Made by a program: the position numbers and the translations under genes. A stretch of DNA of 64,000 nt, taken from NCBI RefSeq assembly GCF_002950945.1, contig NZ_CP012673.1, forward strand, positions 3,576,501 through 3,640,500, read 5' to 3'. The DNA is from Sorangium cellulosum. Lineage in GTDB: Bacteria > Myxococcota_A > Polyangia > Polyangiales > Polyangiaceae. Position 1 is the stretch's first letter. The number at the start of each line of letters is the position of its first letter. This document shows, piece by piece, positions 34,776 through 42,436 of this stretch. A model generated the notes under the pieces. It did not search any database. It saw nothing but the letters and a program-made list of their open reading frames with translations, and had not been told where the DNA came from.

Positions 34776-35957
34776 TCACTCGCCGCCGGCCTCGAACAGC
34801 TCGAGCGGCAGCCCGACGAGCGATTTGCCGATCCACTCGCGCGCGATGTTGTTCGACGGCCCCATGGCGATCGCCGCGCGCGCGTCGCGGAACGCGCGCT
34901 CCAGCGGCCCGCGCCGGTAGCCGTAGCCGCCGCTCACGTCGAGCGCGATGCGCGACACCTTGTTGGCCACCTCGGCGGCGTGCACCTTGAACTCCGTGAG
35001 CGGCATGAGCAGCTCCCCCTGGGGCTTGCCCGCCTCCTGCAGCGCGTCGAGCTGCTCCGCGAGCGCCGCCTGCCAGGGGCGGAGGCTCTCCACGAGGACC
35101 TTGGCCTCGCCGAGCTGCTGGCGGAGCACCTGGTAATCGGCGAGGCGCCGGTCGAAATCGCGGTGCACGGTGCCGAGCGCGTACTCGGTCACCGTCGCGA
35201 GCGCGCCCCGCGCCACGCCGTGCCACGCGGCGCCGAGCCCGATGAGGTACACGGGCGACACGCCGTGATAGATGATGTCCTTGCCCTGGCCCTCGGCGCC
35301 GAGACGATCGCGGCGGGGCACGGGCACGTTCGTGTAGCGGATCGGCCCGCTGTGGTTGCCGTGCACGCCGAGCGCGTCCCAGCGGCCCGCCTCGATGCCC
35401 GGCCGCTTGCCGTCGATGATGAAGAAGGTGATGTCCGTGGGCCCCTTCGCGCCCGGCGTGCGCGTCTGGAACACGTAGTAGTCGGCCTGCCCGGCGCTGG
35501 TCGTGAACGACTTGTCGGCCGAGATCAGGTAATCGTCCCCGTCGCGCTTCGCCTCGCTGAAGTTGAACCACCAGTGGCCGCCCGACGCCTTCTCGCTCGT
35601 CGAGTAGGTGCCGATGAGCCCTTGCCGCGCCGGCCTCAGCCACCGCTCCTTCTGGTCGTCGTTGCCGTAGAGCGCGATCGTCTGCGCCGCCCCCGTGTGC
35701 ATGACGTAGACGAGCGCGGTCGACGCGCAGACGCGCCCGATCTCCTCGGCCGCGACGGCGAACCCCGCGTGCCCCAGATCGAGCCCGCCGAGCTCCTTCG
35801 GCAGGAGCACTCCATTCCACCCCTCGCGCCCGAGCGCCGCGAGGTTCTCGCGCGGGAAGATCCCCTCGCGATCGATCCGCTCGGCGTTCGGCGCGATCAC
35901 GGCGGCCACAATCGCCCTGACGCTCTCGCGGATCGCAGCATCGTCTCGTCTCGTCAT
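34776..35957 (-). CDS. Acyl-CoA dehydrogenase-fold flavoprotein in sulfur locus
   Basis: The product is 393 residues from MTRRDDAAIRES, with GGGAGA before the ATG. N-terminal helices, a central beta domain (GTYSTSEKASGGHWWF, GQADYYVFQTRT) and C-terminal helices ending in SGGYGYRRGPLERAFRDARA show the ACAD fold. FAD-binding residues in the middle domain and the typical Arg near the end are present. It lies between sfnG (33 bp downstream) and a second ACAD-like gene (192 bp upstream), all on one strand. In pseudomonads ACAD-like SfnB proteins accompany sulfone use. Whether this protein is an oxygenase of organosulfur compounds or a true dehydrogenase cannot be told from sequence. Confidence 0.85.
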   Translation of the reverse strand: MTRRDDAAIRESVRAIVAAVIAPNAERIDREGIFPRENLAALGREGWNGVLLPKELGGLDLGHAGFAVAAEEIGRVCASTALVYVMHTGAAQTIALYGNDDQKERWLRPARQGLIGTYSTSEKASGGHWWFNFSEAKRDGDDYLISADKSFTTSAGQADYYVFQTRTPGAKGPTDITFFIIDGKRPGIEAGRWDALGVHGNHSGPIRYTNVPVPRRDRLGAEGQGKDIIYHGVSPVYLIGLGAAWHGVARGALATVTEYALGTVHRDFDRRLADYQVLRQQLGEAKVLVESLRPWQAALAEQLDALQEAGKPQGELLMPLTEFKVHAAEVANKVSRIALDVSGGYGYRRGPLERAFRDARAAIAMGPSNNIAREWIGKSLVGLPLELFEAGGE

Positions 35958-36149
35958 ATCTCCCTCTCTCCTCGTCCCGACGCACGTGCGCCGATCGCTC
36001 TCGCCCCGGCCCGGCCAGGCGCGCCGCGCTCCCGGTCGGGGCTCCGGTCCTGACGTGCGCGCACGCCGCGCCTCGTCGCCGTCCCTCGCCACCCGCCGCG
36101 GCGCCCTCGCGCGCCGTCCGGCGCCGCGCCCGCGGTTTCTGCCCGCTCC

Positions 36150-37358
36150 CTACGAATAGAAGCTCGGCTCCGGGATCACGCCGTTCAGCGCGAACGCGCC
36201 GAGCTCACGCGACTTGTAATCGACGGGGTCGTGCAGCGTGTGGGTGCGCAGGTTGCGCCAGAACCGATCCATCCCGGCGCCGGCGCTCGTCGCGCTCGCC
36301 CCCATCACCTCGAACATCCCGCTCGTGATCGCGAGGCCCGTGCGCGTCGTCGCCACCTTCGCCGAGGCCACGGCGATCGCACACGCGCCGCGCTGCGCCG
36401 GGCTCAGCCGGTCGCCCTCGTCCCAGGCCGCCTGGAACGCCGCCCCGGCGCGATCGGTGAGCAGCCGCGCCGACTCGAGGTCGAGCCACATGTCGCCATA
36501 ACGAAGGAGGATGTACGGATCCTCGGTCGCGGGCGCCCCCTTGGCGCCGCCCCACGGGCGCCGCCGCGTGCGCGTGTAGCGCTGGGCCTCCTCGAGGGCC
36601 CCCTCGGCGATGCCGAGGTACACGTTGGCGAGCGTGAGCTGGGCCAGGCAGGGCCGCAGCGACGCGAACGGCGATCCGAGCGGCCCCGGCGTCGTGAGGA
36701 GCTCGTCCGGGCGCACCTCGACGTCGTCGAGCTCCACGGTCCCGCTGTCGGTCTGCCGCTGCCCCATGTTGTCCCAGTCGCCGAGCACGCGGATCCCCGG
36801 CCTGTCCGTCGGGACGGCCGCGACCACGAGCTTCGACGTGGCCTCGTCGATCGCCGACACGATGAGCATGTCCGAGTCGCCGGCCCCGGAGCAGAAGCTC
36901 TTGGCGCCCCGCACGACGAGGGACTCTCCGCGGCGCGCGAGGCGAGCGCGTGTGTCGAGCGGGTTCAGCGCGTTCCCCCAGAACCAGCGCTTCTCGACGG
37001 TCTCGGCCTGGAGCCGGCTCGCCTGGCCGGCGCTCCCGAAGAGCCGCAGCGTGGCGAGCATCAGGTGATGAAAGCCGAACACGTGGGCAATGGCGCTGTC
37101 CGCGCGCGCGATGCGCCGCACCACCTCGAGCACGACCGGCCAGGGCGCCCCCAGGCCCCCCTGGGACGCCGGTACGGAGAGCGCGAGCAGCCCGCTCCGC
37201 CGCAGCCGATCGCGCTCCTCCTTCGGCGTCCCGCCGCGTCTATCCCGCTCCACGGCGGTCGCGGCGAGGTCGCGCGAGAGCTCGTCGGCGACCTCCAGCG
37301 CGTCGATCGGCGCCTGATGAGCCGTTCCATTGCTGAGTTGAGCCACTTCGCCCGGCAT
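36150..37358 (-). CDS. SfnB/DszC-like flavin-dependent monooxygenase (acyl-CoA dehydrogenase fold)
   Basis: The product is 402 residues from MPGEVAQLSNG; this ATG follows GAGGCCGAGG, and the long upstream extension overlaps the control region and looks non-coding. Residues 30-150 hold the ACAD N-terminal helices (GLLALSVPASQGGLGAPW, SAIAHVFGFHHLM). FWGNALNPLD and VVRGAKSFCSGAGDSDM (about 130-170) resemble SfnB and DszC, flavin-dependent oxygenases of sulfur compounds. The usual catalytic Glu region of true dehydrogenases is replaced by TSAGAGMDRFWRNLRTHTLHDP near the end, as in DszC-type enzymes. It is the first gene of the sfn-type group and starts 73-89 bp from a sigma-54-like promoter (37431-37447). 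Role: probably organosulfur oxidation under sulfate limitation. Confidence 0.85.
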   Translation of the reverse strand: MPGEVAQLSNGTAHQAPIDALEVADELSRDLAATAVERDRRGGTPKEERDRLRRSGLLALSVPASQGGLGAPWPVVLEVVRRIARADSAIAHVFGFHHLMLATLRLFGSAGQASRLQAETVEKRWFWGNALNPLDTRARLARRGESLVVRGAKSFCSGAGDSDMLIVSAIDEATSKLVVAAVPTDRPGIRVLGDWDNMGQRQTDSGTVELDDVEVRPDELLTTPGPLGSPFASLRPCLAQLTLANVYLGIAEGALEEAQRYTRTRRRPWGGAKGAPATEDPYILLRYGDMWLDLESARLLTDRAGAAFQAAWDEGDRLSPAQRGACAIAVASAKVATTRTGLAITSGMFEVMGASATSAGAGMDRFWRNLRTHTLHDPVDYKSRELGAFALNGVIPEPSFYS

Positions 37359-37430
37359 GCCTCGGCCTCGATGGATAAAAAACGCGGCGGACGCGCGCGG
37401 GCGCGGTCTGACGCTCTGGCACGCAGGTAT

Positions 37431-37447
37431 TGGCACGAGGCGTGCCA
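37431..37447 (-). promoter_or_regulatory. Symmetric sigma-54-type promoter element (-24/-12)
   Basis: TGGCACG-AGG-CGTGCCA is an inverted repeat, so both strands read TGGCACG-N4-GTGC with the GG-N10-GC spacing required by sigma-54. On the minus strand it would start transcription near 37420, about 60 nt before the SfnB-like gene. The paired palindromes at 37500-37551 would lie about 80-130 bp upstream of that start, the normal distance for activator sites. On the plus strand the leader to ssuD would be about 260 nt, and the palindromes would be downstream. Confidence 0.55.
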
Positions 37448-37499
37448 GCGCACGTCCCGCGCGCCCCTGGTCCGCAAAGGCAGGATGTCTGTCCGGGGA

Positions 37500-37551
37500 C
37501 TGCTGCTGGAGCAGCAGCGCGTGTGCACTCGTTGCTGCTGGAGCAGCAACG
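37500..37551. promoter_or_regulatory. Two matching palindromes, candidate activator sites
   Basis: Site 1 is CTGCTGCT-GG-AGCAGCAG (37500-37517). Site 2 is CGTTGCTGCT-GG-AGCAGCAACG (37530-37551). They share the 16-bp core TGCTGCTGGAGCAGCA and are 32 bp apart centre to centre, about three helical turns, so two dimers would sit on the same face. The nearby sigma-54 activator gene (38875-40014) is the obvious candidate to bind them; that is inferred. Confidence 0.6.
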
Positions 37552-37717
37552 CCGACGCCGGTGGTGCGCGCTGCGCCCCCGACGCCCGCCGAAAGCGCGC
37601 TTCGTTCGCCGCGAGCGCTCCACGCCTCGGGCGTGGAACGTGCATTCACTCGTGCGACCGACGCGGTTGGCCGGCGCGGTCAGCCCGATGAACCACGGGC
37701 GAGGAGCCCATCCACGC

Positions 37718-38863
37718 ATGAACATCTTCTGGTTTCTTCCCACACACGGCGATGGCCGTTATCTCGGCACGGCCGAGGGGGCGCGCCCCGTGTCGCTCTC
37801 CTACCTTCGTCAGATCGCGCAGGCCGCCGACGACCTCGGCTATCACGGCGTGCTGCTCCCCACGGGGCGGTCGTGCGAGGACGCGTGGGCGGTCGCGTCG
37901 GCGATGATCCCGCTCACCCGGGACCTCCGGTTCCTCGTCGCGCTGCGGCCGGGCATCGTCTCGCCTACGTGGGCTGCCCGCATGGCGTCCACGGTCGATC
38001 GCCTCTCGGGCGGCCGCCTGCTGCTCAACGTGGTCACCGGCGGCGATCCCGCCGAGGCCGAGGGCGACGGCGTCTTCCTCGGGCACGACGAGCGGTATGC
38101 CGTGACCGACGAGTTCCTCACCATCTGGCGCCGCGTCATGGCCGGCGAGACGGTCGACTTCGCGGGCGAGCACCTCCGCGTGAAGGGGGCGAAGCTCCTC
38201 TATCCGCCGATCCAGGCGCCGCACCCGCCGCTCTACCTCGGCGGGTCGTCGCCCGCGGCGCACGCGCTGGCGGCGCGCCACCTCGACGTCTACCTGACCT
38301 GGGGCGAGCCACCGGCCGCCGTCGCCGAGAAGATCGCGGACGTGCGCCGCCGCGCGGCCGCCGAGGGGCGCACCGTGCGCTTCGGGATCCGCCTGCACGT
38401 CATCGTCCGCGAGACCGCCGAGGCCGCGTGGGCGGCCGCGAACGACCTCATCCGGCACCTCGACGACAGCGCCATCGCCGCCGCGCAGCAGGCCTTCTCG
38501 CGCTTCGACTCCGAGGGGCAGCGGCGCATGGCCGCGCTGCACAACGGGCGGCGCGACGCGCTCGAGATCAGCCCGAACCTCTGGGCCGGCGTCGGCCTCG
38601 TGCGCGGCGGGGCCGGCACGGCGCTCGTCGGCGACCCGGACACGGTCGCGCTCCGCATGCGCGAGTACGCGGAGCTCGGGATCGAGACGTTCATCTTCTC
38701 GGGGTATCCGCACCTCGAGGAGGCCTATCGCGTGGCCGAGCTGCTCTTTCCGCGGCTCTCCGTCGGCCGCAAGGGGCCCGAGGCCCGCCCGAACCTCACC
38801 GGGCCTTTCGGCGAGGTGATCGCCAACGACATCCTCCCCCAGCGACAGCGATCGCAGAGCTGA
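37718..38863 (+). CDS. ssuD: FMNH2-dependent alkanesulfonate monooxygenase
   Basis: The product is 381 residues from MNIFWFLPTHGDGRYLG; GAGGAG lies 11 nt upstream. It is a luciferase-like TIM barrel with blocks that are nearly diagnostic for SsuD: GVLLPTGRSCEDAW, FLVALRPGIVSPTWAARMA, LLNVVTGGDPAEAEGDGVFLGHDERY, DVYLTWGEPPAAVAEKI and SPNLWAGVGLVRGGAGTALVGD. SsuD cleaves C1-C14 alkanesulfonates to an aldehyde and sulfite with FMNH2 and O2. The conserved active-site Cys, His and Arg regions are intact (GRSCEDAW; HDERY). The FMN reductase partner is encoded 1.2 kb away. No ssuABC transporter genes occur in this window. The gene is divergent from the sfn-type group and convergent with the sigma-54 activator. 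Confidence 0.96.
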   Translation: MNIFWFLPTHGDGRYLGTAEGARPVSLSYLRQIAQAADDLGYHGVLLPTGRSCEDAWAVASAMIPLTRDLRFLVALRPGIVSPTWAARMASTVDRLSGGRLLLNVVTGGDPAEAEGDGVFLGHDERYAVTDEFLTIWRRVMAGETVDFAGEHLRVKGAKLLYPPIQAPHPPLYLGGSSPAAHALAARHLDVYLTWGEPPAAVAEKIADVRRRAAAEGRTVRFGIRLHVIVRETAEAAWAAANDLIRHLDDSAIAAAQQAFSRFDSEGQRRMAALHNGRRDALEISPNLWAGVGLVRGGAGTALVGDPDTVALRMREYAELGIETFIFSGYPHLEEAYRVAELLFPRLSVGRKGPEARPNLTGPFGEVIANDILPQRQRSQS

Positions 38864-38874
38864 GCGCGGCGCGG

Positions 38875-40014
38875 TCAGCCGTGCACGGCCGGGACGCCTC
38901 TGCTCGCCGGGCTCACGTCGCCGCTCCTCAGCGACGGGACTGGGGGCTCCGACGTGGGCGTCCCGATCTCGCCCGACTGGAGCAGGCGCGCGCGCACCGT
39001 CTCGCGGGTGACGCCGAGCACCCGCGCCGTCTGTCCCAGGTTGCGCTCGCAGCGGCGGTACACGGTGCGCGTGACGATCTCCTCGATCCGCTCGTAGGCG
39101 CCCGGCACCTCGCTCTCGAAGAGCGCCGCGACGGTGCTCTCGAGCGCCGCCATCAGCCCCTCGACGTTGGCCTGGGGGCCGGGCAGCGCGGGCGACGGCG
39201 GCTTCGGCTGGGAGCCCGAGAAGCGCAGATCGCTCCTCGTCACGCGGCCCCCGCGGCAGACGAGGAACGCCTGGTGGATCACGTGCTCCAGCTCCCGGAT
39301 GTTCCCCGGCCACCCGTGCGCGAGCAGGGGCTCCGCCGCGGACGCGGCGAGCACCGCCGGCGTGGCCGCCAGCCGGCGCGCGCAGGTCGCGAGGAAGTAG
39401 CGCGCGAGCGGGACGATGTCGCCCGGGCGCTCCCGCAGCGGCGGGACCGCGAGCGTGGCGCCGCTCAGCCGGGAGAGCAGATCGTCGCGGAAGGCGCCGG
39501 CGGCGGCCACGTTCTCGAGCGGGACGCTCGTCGTGGCCACGACGCGCACGTCGATCGGCACCGCGTGGCGCGCCCCCGGCCGGACCACGGCGCGCTCCTG
39601 CAGCACGCGCAGCAGCCTGGCCTGCAGGCCGAGCGGCAGGTCCCCGATCTCGTCGAGGAAGAGCGTGCCGCCGTCGGCGAGCTCCAGCAACCCTCGCTTG
39701 AGGGCGAGCGTGCCCGTGAAGGCCAGCTGCTCGTGGCCGAAGAGCTCGCCCTCCGCGCGCGACGCCGCGAGCGCCCCGCAGCTGACCGCGATGAACGGCT
39801 GCCCGCGGCGCGCGCTGAGCTCGTGCAGGTGCCGCGCCAGGATCTCCTTCCCGGTCCCGGTCTCGCCGCGGAGCAGCACGGGCGCGTCGCCCTGCGCGAG
39901 CTGCTTCACGCGCTGGAGCAGCCGTTGCGATCTCGGGTCCTCGAAGACGAGGGCGCTGGCGCGCTCGGTGGGCGGCGTCGTCGAGTCCGGGGTGGGGAGG
40001 GTGAGCAAGCGCAT
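38875..40014 (-). CDS. sfnR: Short sigma-54-dependent activator (SfnR type) of the organosulfur locus
   Basis: The product is 379 residues; GAGGAA precedes the ATG by 8 nt. It starts almost directly with the AAA+ domain (about 20-255): Walker A GETGTGKE, Walker B LFLDEIGD, arginine finger region and WPGNIRELEH. There is no receiver or GAF domain, as in short SfnR-type activators. The sigma-54 contact loop, usually GAFTGA, reads LAFTGT here: the central AFTG is kept but both ends changed. The C-terminal Fis-type helix-turn-helix is NLGQTARVLGVTRETVRARL (about 325-345). Activity may be set by expression level rather than by a sensor domain. It follows ssuE by 93 bp on the same strand. Targets are inferred to be the sfn-type genes at 33.6-37.4 kb. 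Confidence 0.85.
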   Translation of the reverse strand: MRLLTLPTPDSTTPPTERASALVFEDPRSQRLLQRVKQLAQGDAPVLLRGETGTGKEILARHLHELSARRGQPFIAVSCGALAASRAEGELFGHEQLAFTGTLALKRGLLELADGGTLFLDEIGDLPLGLQARLLRVLQERAVVRPGARHAVPIDVRVVATTSVPLENVAAAGAFRDDLLSRLSGATLAVPPLRERPGDIVPLARYFLATCARRLAATPAVLAASAAEPLLAHGWPGNIRELEHVIHQAFLVCRGGRVTRSDLRFSGSQPKPPSPALPGPQANVEGLMAALESTVAALFESEVPGAYERIEEIVTRTVYRRCERNLGQTARVLGVTRETVRARLLQSGEIGTPTSEPPVPSLRSGDVSPASRGVPAVHG

Positions 40015-40107
40015 GGGTCATTCCTCGGGGCGCCGCGGGACGGCTGGCGCGTGTCCTGTGATGGAATCGAAGGGCGCCTGGTGCGGCCCTCCCCCCACGG
40101 CCGGATC

Positions 40108-40674
40108 TCAGGCGGCCGCCTCGCGCGGGGGGAGCGCGAGGCCGGCACGGAGCACGCTGTCGACGAAGGGCGCGACGACTTCTTCCAGCTTGCTCCCGAG
40201 CTCGTCATCGATCTCGAGCAGCCCGTCCTCGCCGAGGCGGAGCGCCTTGTCGAGGAGGAACAGCCCGGCGAGCACGTGCCGCGCGCCGAGCGACTGGAGC
40301 ACCGGGCGGAGCCCGTAGTCGATGGCGAGCACGTGGGCGATCGTCCCGCCGGTCGCGAGCGGCAGTACGGCCTTCCCGGCGAGCCCGAACTGCGGCAGGA
40401 GGTCGAGGAACGCCTTGAGCGCTCCCGTGTACGAGGCCTTGTAGACCGGGGTCGCGATCACGACCCCATCGGCCTCGGCGACGACCCGCGCCGCCTGCGC
40501 GACAGCGGGGGAGTCGACCCGGCCGAAGAGCACATCCTCTGCCGGCAGGTCGCGGACGTGGACGGTGGTGACCCGGAACCCGTCGCGCTCGAGCCGAGCC
40601 GCGATGCGGGCCGCGAGCCCGGCGGTCTTCGAACGTGCGGTGACGCTTCCCGTGATGATGGCAATGCCTGACAT
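40108..40674 (-). CDS. ssuE: NAD(P)H-dependent FMN reductase
   Basis: The product is 188 residues from MSGIAIITGSVTARSKT. It has the flavodoxin-like fold of SsuE: the phosphate-binding loop GSVTARSKT (about 9-17), ADGVVIATPVYKASYTGALK (about 68-87), where the family binds flavin, and VLPLATGGTIAHVLAIDYGLRPVLQSLGA (about 105-133). SsuE reduces FMN with NADPH and hands FMNH2 to SsuD; SfnG can use the same supply. The ribosome-binding site is weak. It is the first gene of a probable two-gene unit with the sigma-54 activator. The open frame extends upstream to 40926, but without conserved content. Confidence 0.92.
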   Translation of the reverse strand: MSGIAIITGSVTARSKTAGLAARIAARLERDGFRVTTVHVRDLPAEDVLFGRVDSPAVAQAARVVAEADGVVIATPVYKASYTGALKAFLDLLPQFGLAGKAVLPLATGGTIAHVLAIDYGLRPVLQSLGARHVLAGLFLLDKALRLGEDGLLEIDDELGSKLEEVVAPFVDSVLRAGLALPPREAAA

Positions 40675-41104
40675 GCAAGCGTCATAACAAAGCCCGCGGC
40701 GCTCGTCTACTATAACGGATGATTCCGTCGTCATGGCGGACGTGACCCGGCGGGCCGTGCCTGCGACCGCGCGCCCCGGGAGCCTGTTTTCCGGGGACGG
40801 GGGCGCGGCGTCGGGGGGATCGCACCTCCCGTCGCCCTGCGCCTGCAGAGGGAGCGCCTCGGCTTGGGAACGACCCTTGCCCAAGGGGCCGACGTGCCCC
40901 TCCGCGCTGATCGGGTCGTGGTGCATGACGTCCTGTCTCCTGGATGTCGCGAGCAGGCTCGTCCTTCACGCAATCGTCCTGGGCACCACCCTGTGCGTGT
41001 CGCAGGCCACACACACCGCCTCGGACCCACCACGGCGCCTCGCCCGCTGCGGGGCAGCGCGCCGGCGCCGGGGGGAAGCCGGCCTTGTGGAGCCTGTTCC
41101 GGTC

Positions 41105-41153
41105 CCAAAAAAGCGAGCAGGGCGCGCGGTGGGGGGGAACCGGCGCCCTGCTC
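41105..41153 (-). terminator. Rho-independent terminator
   Basis: Perfect 11-bp arms GAGCAGGGCGC (41115-41125) and GCGCCCTGCTC (41143-41153). Read on the minus strand, the stem is followed by CGCTTTTTTGGG. It sits 25 bp after the stop of the open end at 41178. It is the clearest intrinsic terminator in the window, yet no complete gene leads into it. Confidence 0.8.
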
Positions 41154-41177
41154 TGGAGGTAGTCGTGGGGTGGGCGA

Positions 41178-41280
41178 TCAGCGCACGAGCTCGACCTTGC
41201 GCAGGGAGTACAGGCCCGAGTCGGGGGTCACGTCGAGGTTGAGCTGTCGTTTCACGTGGGGATCGCGCAGAGGAACCGCT
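41178..41280 (-). pseudogene. Possible 3' remnant of a lost gene
   Basis: The minus-strand frame ending at 41178 closes with RQLNLDVTPDSGLYSLRKVELVR. It reads like the last beta strands of a secreted or carbohydrate-binding protein, and it leads straight into an intrinsic terminator. Upstream the frame continues only to 41375, through sequence without protein-like character, and then meets the hairpin element. I read this as the tail of a gene whose body was deleted; the source family is unknown. A genuine 65-residue gene is possible but less likely. Confidence 0.4.
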
Positions 41281-41366
41281 CCGGGAGCTCGTATCGGGCG
41301 TCCCATACCGATTGACTCTCTTGCCTCGTCGCTAGAACACCGATCTGGTTGACCGAGCGAGAAATA

Positions 41367-41433
41367 AACCGCCAAGGCGCCAAGGACGCCAAGATAATAT
41401 CTTCTTCTTGGCGTTCTTGGCGCCTTGGCGGTT
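41367..41433. repeat. Large hairpin with 28-bp arms (CCAAGGCGCCAAGG-type repeat)
   Basis: The arm at 41367-41394 begins AACCGCCAAGGCGCCAAG. It pairs with 41406-41433, ending CTTGGCGCCTTGGCGGTT, with one mismatch and an 11-nt AT-rich loop. It lies 44 bp past the stop of the fibro-slime gene, so it may double as its terminator. From memory, similar GCCAAG-rich palindromes recur in many bacterial genomes; a mobile or REP-like origin is likely. Confidence 0.8.
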
Positions 41434-41476
41434 CGAATCTCTTCTCGTTTCAGGCTGGTTCAACCCGTTTGCCCTT

Positions 41477-42436
41477 CTAGAGCAAGATTGGCTCGCAGTT
41501 GGTGAAGTTGAACACCGTCATCATGATGGACGATCCGGATGCCTCGAACATCGAATCCGGAGCGTAGCGCTGCGCATAGAAGAGATCGAGCGAATACTCC
41601 TTCCCGATCTCGAGTTCGAACTCTTCGGCCTTCATGCTGATCGGCCATGCATTTCCGACGGGATCGTGGATCCCGCCGAAGTCCATGGCGAGCTGGCCGT
41701 TGATGAACACCCAGAGATCACCGGCGCCGCCGAACACCAGGTAATCGTACTGCTCGTACCTGAACTTCATGTGAAGCTCGTACGTGAAGTAATGGTTGCG
41801 TCCCCCGGACCCCTCCGCAAAGCCCTTGCCGTCGGCGGGAAAGAACTCCTCCTCGCTGTAGAGGCCTTTCCCGAATGCGTTCAGGTCGACGGGGAGCGTG
41901 TGACGGAACGACTTGTTCACGCCCTCGACGTCGCGGAACCACTGGTAGAACTCGGCTTCCCCCGTCGTCTGATCCTCGGCGCCGCCCGGGTTGTACTCCG
42001 GGATGAAGGTCGGCTTCCTGGTCTCGGGGTCGAGTCTGTATTCGACCATCCCCGTGGTGATCCGCCGCGCGTTGGGGAAGGTCCCGAAGTCCGGATGTGG
42101 ATCGGGCTCACCCGGTCCCCTGAAATCGCGGACGATCCCCACGATCTCCCGCGCGCAGCTCTCCCCTCCGCCCGCGCCTCCCGCGCCCCCCGTGCCGCTC
42201 ACGCTGGCCTCTGTGACGATGGGATCGCTCCCGCTCACGATGACGGCGGTCTCGGGCGCACACCCCACGAGCGCGAGCGCGCCCGCCGCGAGCAGGCTCA
42301 CCCGCACGCGCGGCGAGCCGCCGCGGCGGTGCGCCTCGCGCTGGGCCACGGTCGCCGACGCTCGCGTCATGCCCCCTGGATGCCGCTGAGCTCGCCGATC
42401 CTTCACGCCATCGCGCGCGGTCGCGTCGGTCTTCAT
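41477..42436 (-). CDS. Fibro-slime domain lipoprotein
   Basis: The product is 319 residues. The ATG at 42436 overlaps the stop of the previous gene (ATGA), which decides the start. Residues 1-59 are a long n-region, hydrophobic stretch and lipobox LVGC (about Cys59). A short Gly/Ser linker leads to a complete fibro-slime domain (about 95-319). Its hallmarks are GIVRDFRGPGEPDPHPDFG, FYQWFRDVEGVNKS, the FFPADGKGF and NHYFTYELHMKF blocks, DLWVFINGQLAMDFGGIHD, and YSLDLFYAQR with DSMFEASGS. The domain is a PA14-like sandwich found in Fibrobacter slime and Dictyostelium-like surface proteins, usually for carbohydrate binding or adhesion. The fourth gene of a coupled operon with an ECF sigma factor, it is likely a regulated surface protein. 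Confidence 0.93.
   Translation of the reverse strand: MKTDATARDGVKDRRAQRHPGGMTRASATVAQREAHRRGGSPRVRVSLLAAGALALVGCAPETAVIVSGSDPIVTEASVSGTGGAGGAGGGESCAREIVGIVRDFRGPGEPDPHPDFGTFPNARRITTGMVEYRLDPETRKPTFIPEYNPGGAEDQTTGEAEFYQWFRDVEGVNKSFRHTLPVDLNAFGKGLYSEEEFFPADGKGFAEGSGGRNHYFTYELHMKFRYEQYDYLVFGGAGDLWVFINGQLAMDFGGIHDPVGNAWPISMKAEEFELEIGKEYSLDLFYAQRYAPDSMFEASGSSIMMTVFNFTNCEPILL

Larger units (their letters stand above)
37359..37717. other. Divergent control region between sfn-type genes and ssuD
   Basis: These 359 bp separate the divergent starts at 37358 (minus) and 37718 (plus). No gene is supported. The region holds a symmetric -24/-12-like element and two related palindromes, listed separately. 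A weaker sigma-54-like match, TGGAACG-N4-TTCAC at 37634-37648 on the plus strand, might serve ssuD. Confidence 0.6.
40675..41476. other. 800-bp region without an intact gene: scar, terminator and hairpin
   Basis: I find no convincing complete gene. The right half holds, on the minus strand, a short open end (41178-41280), its T-rich terminator (41105-41153) and a 28-bp-arm hairpin (41367-41433). The left half holds the ssuE upstream region; ACGGA-TGAT-TCCGT at 40715-40728 is a small inverted repeat in an AT-richer patch that may belong to the ssuE promoter. Confidence 0.5.

Noticed and set aside
37402..37436. A second sigma-54 promoter from the TGGCACGCAGGTATTGG stretch
   Set aside because: GG-N10 is followed by TT instead of GC, so the spacing rule fails.
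40733..41352. Overlapping plus-strand frames between ssuE and the fibro-slime operon
   Set aside because: Arg/Pro/Gly-rich translations without motifs; they run through the minus-strand terminator.
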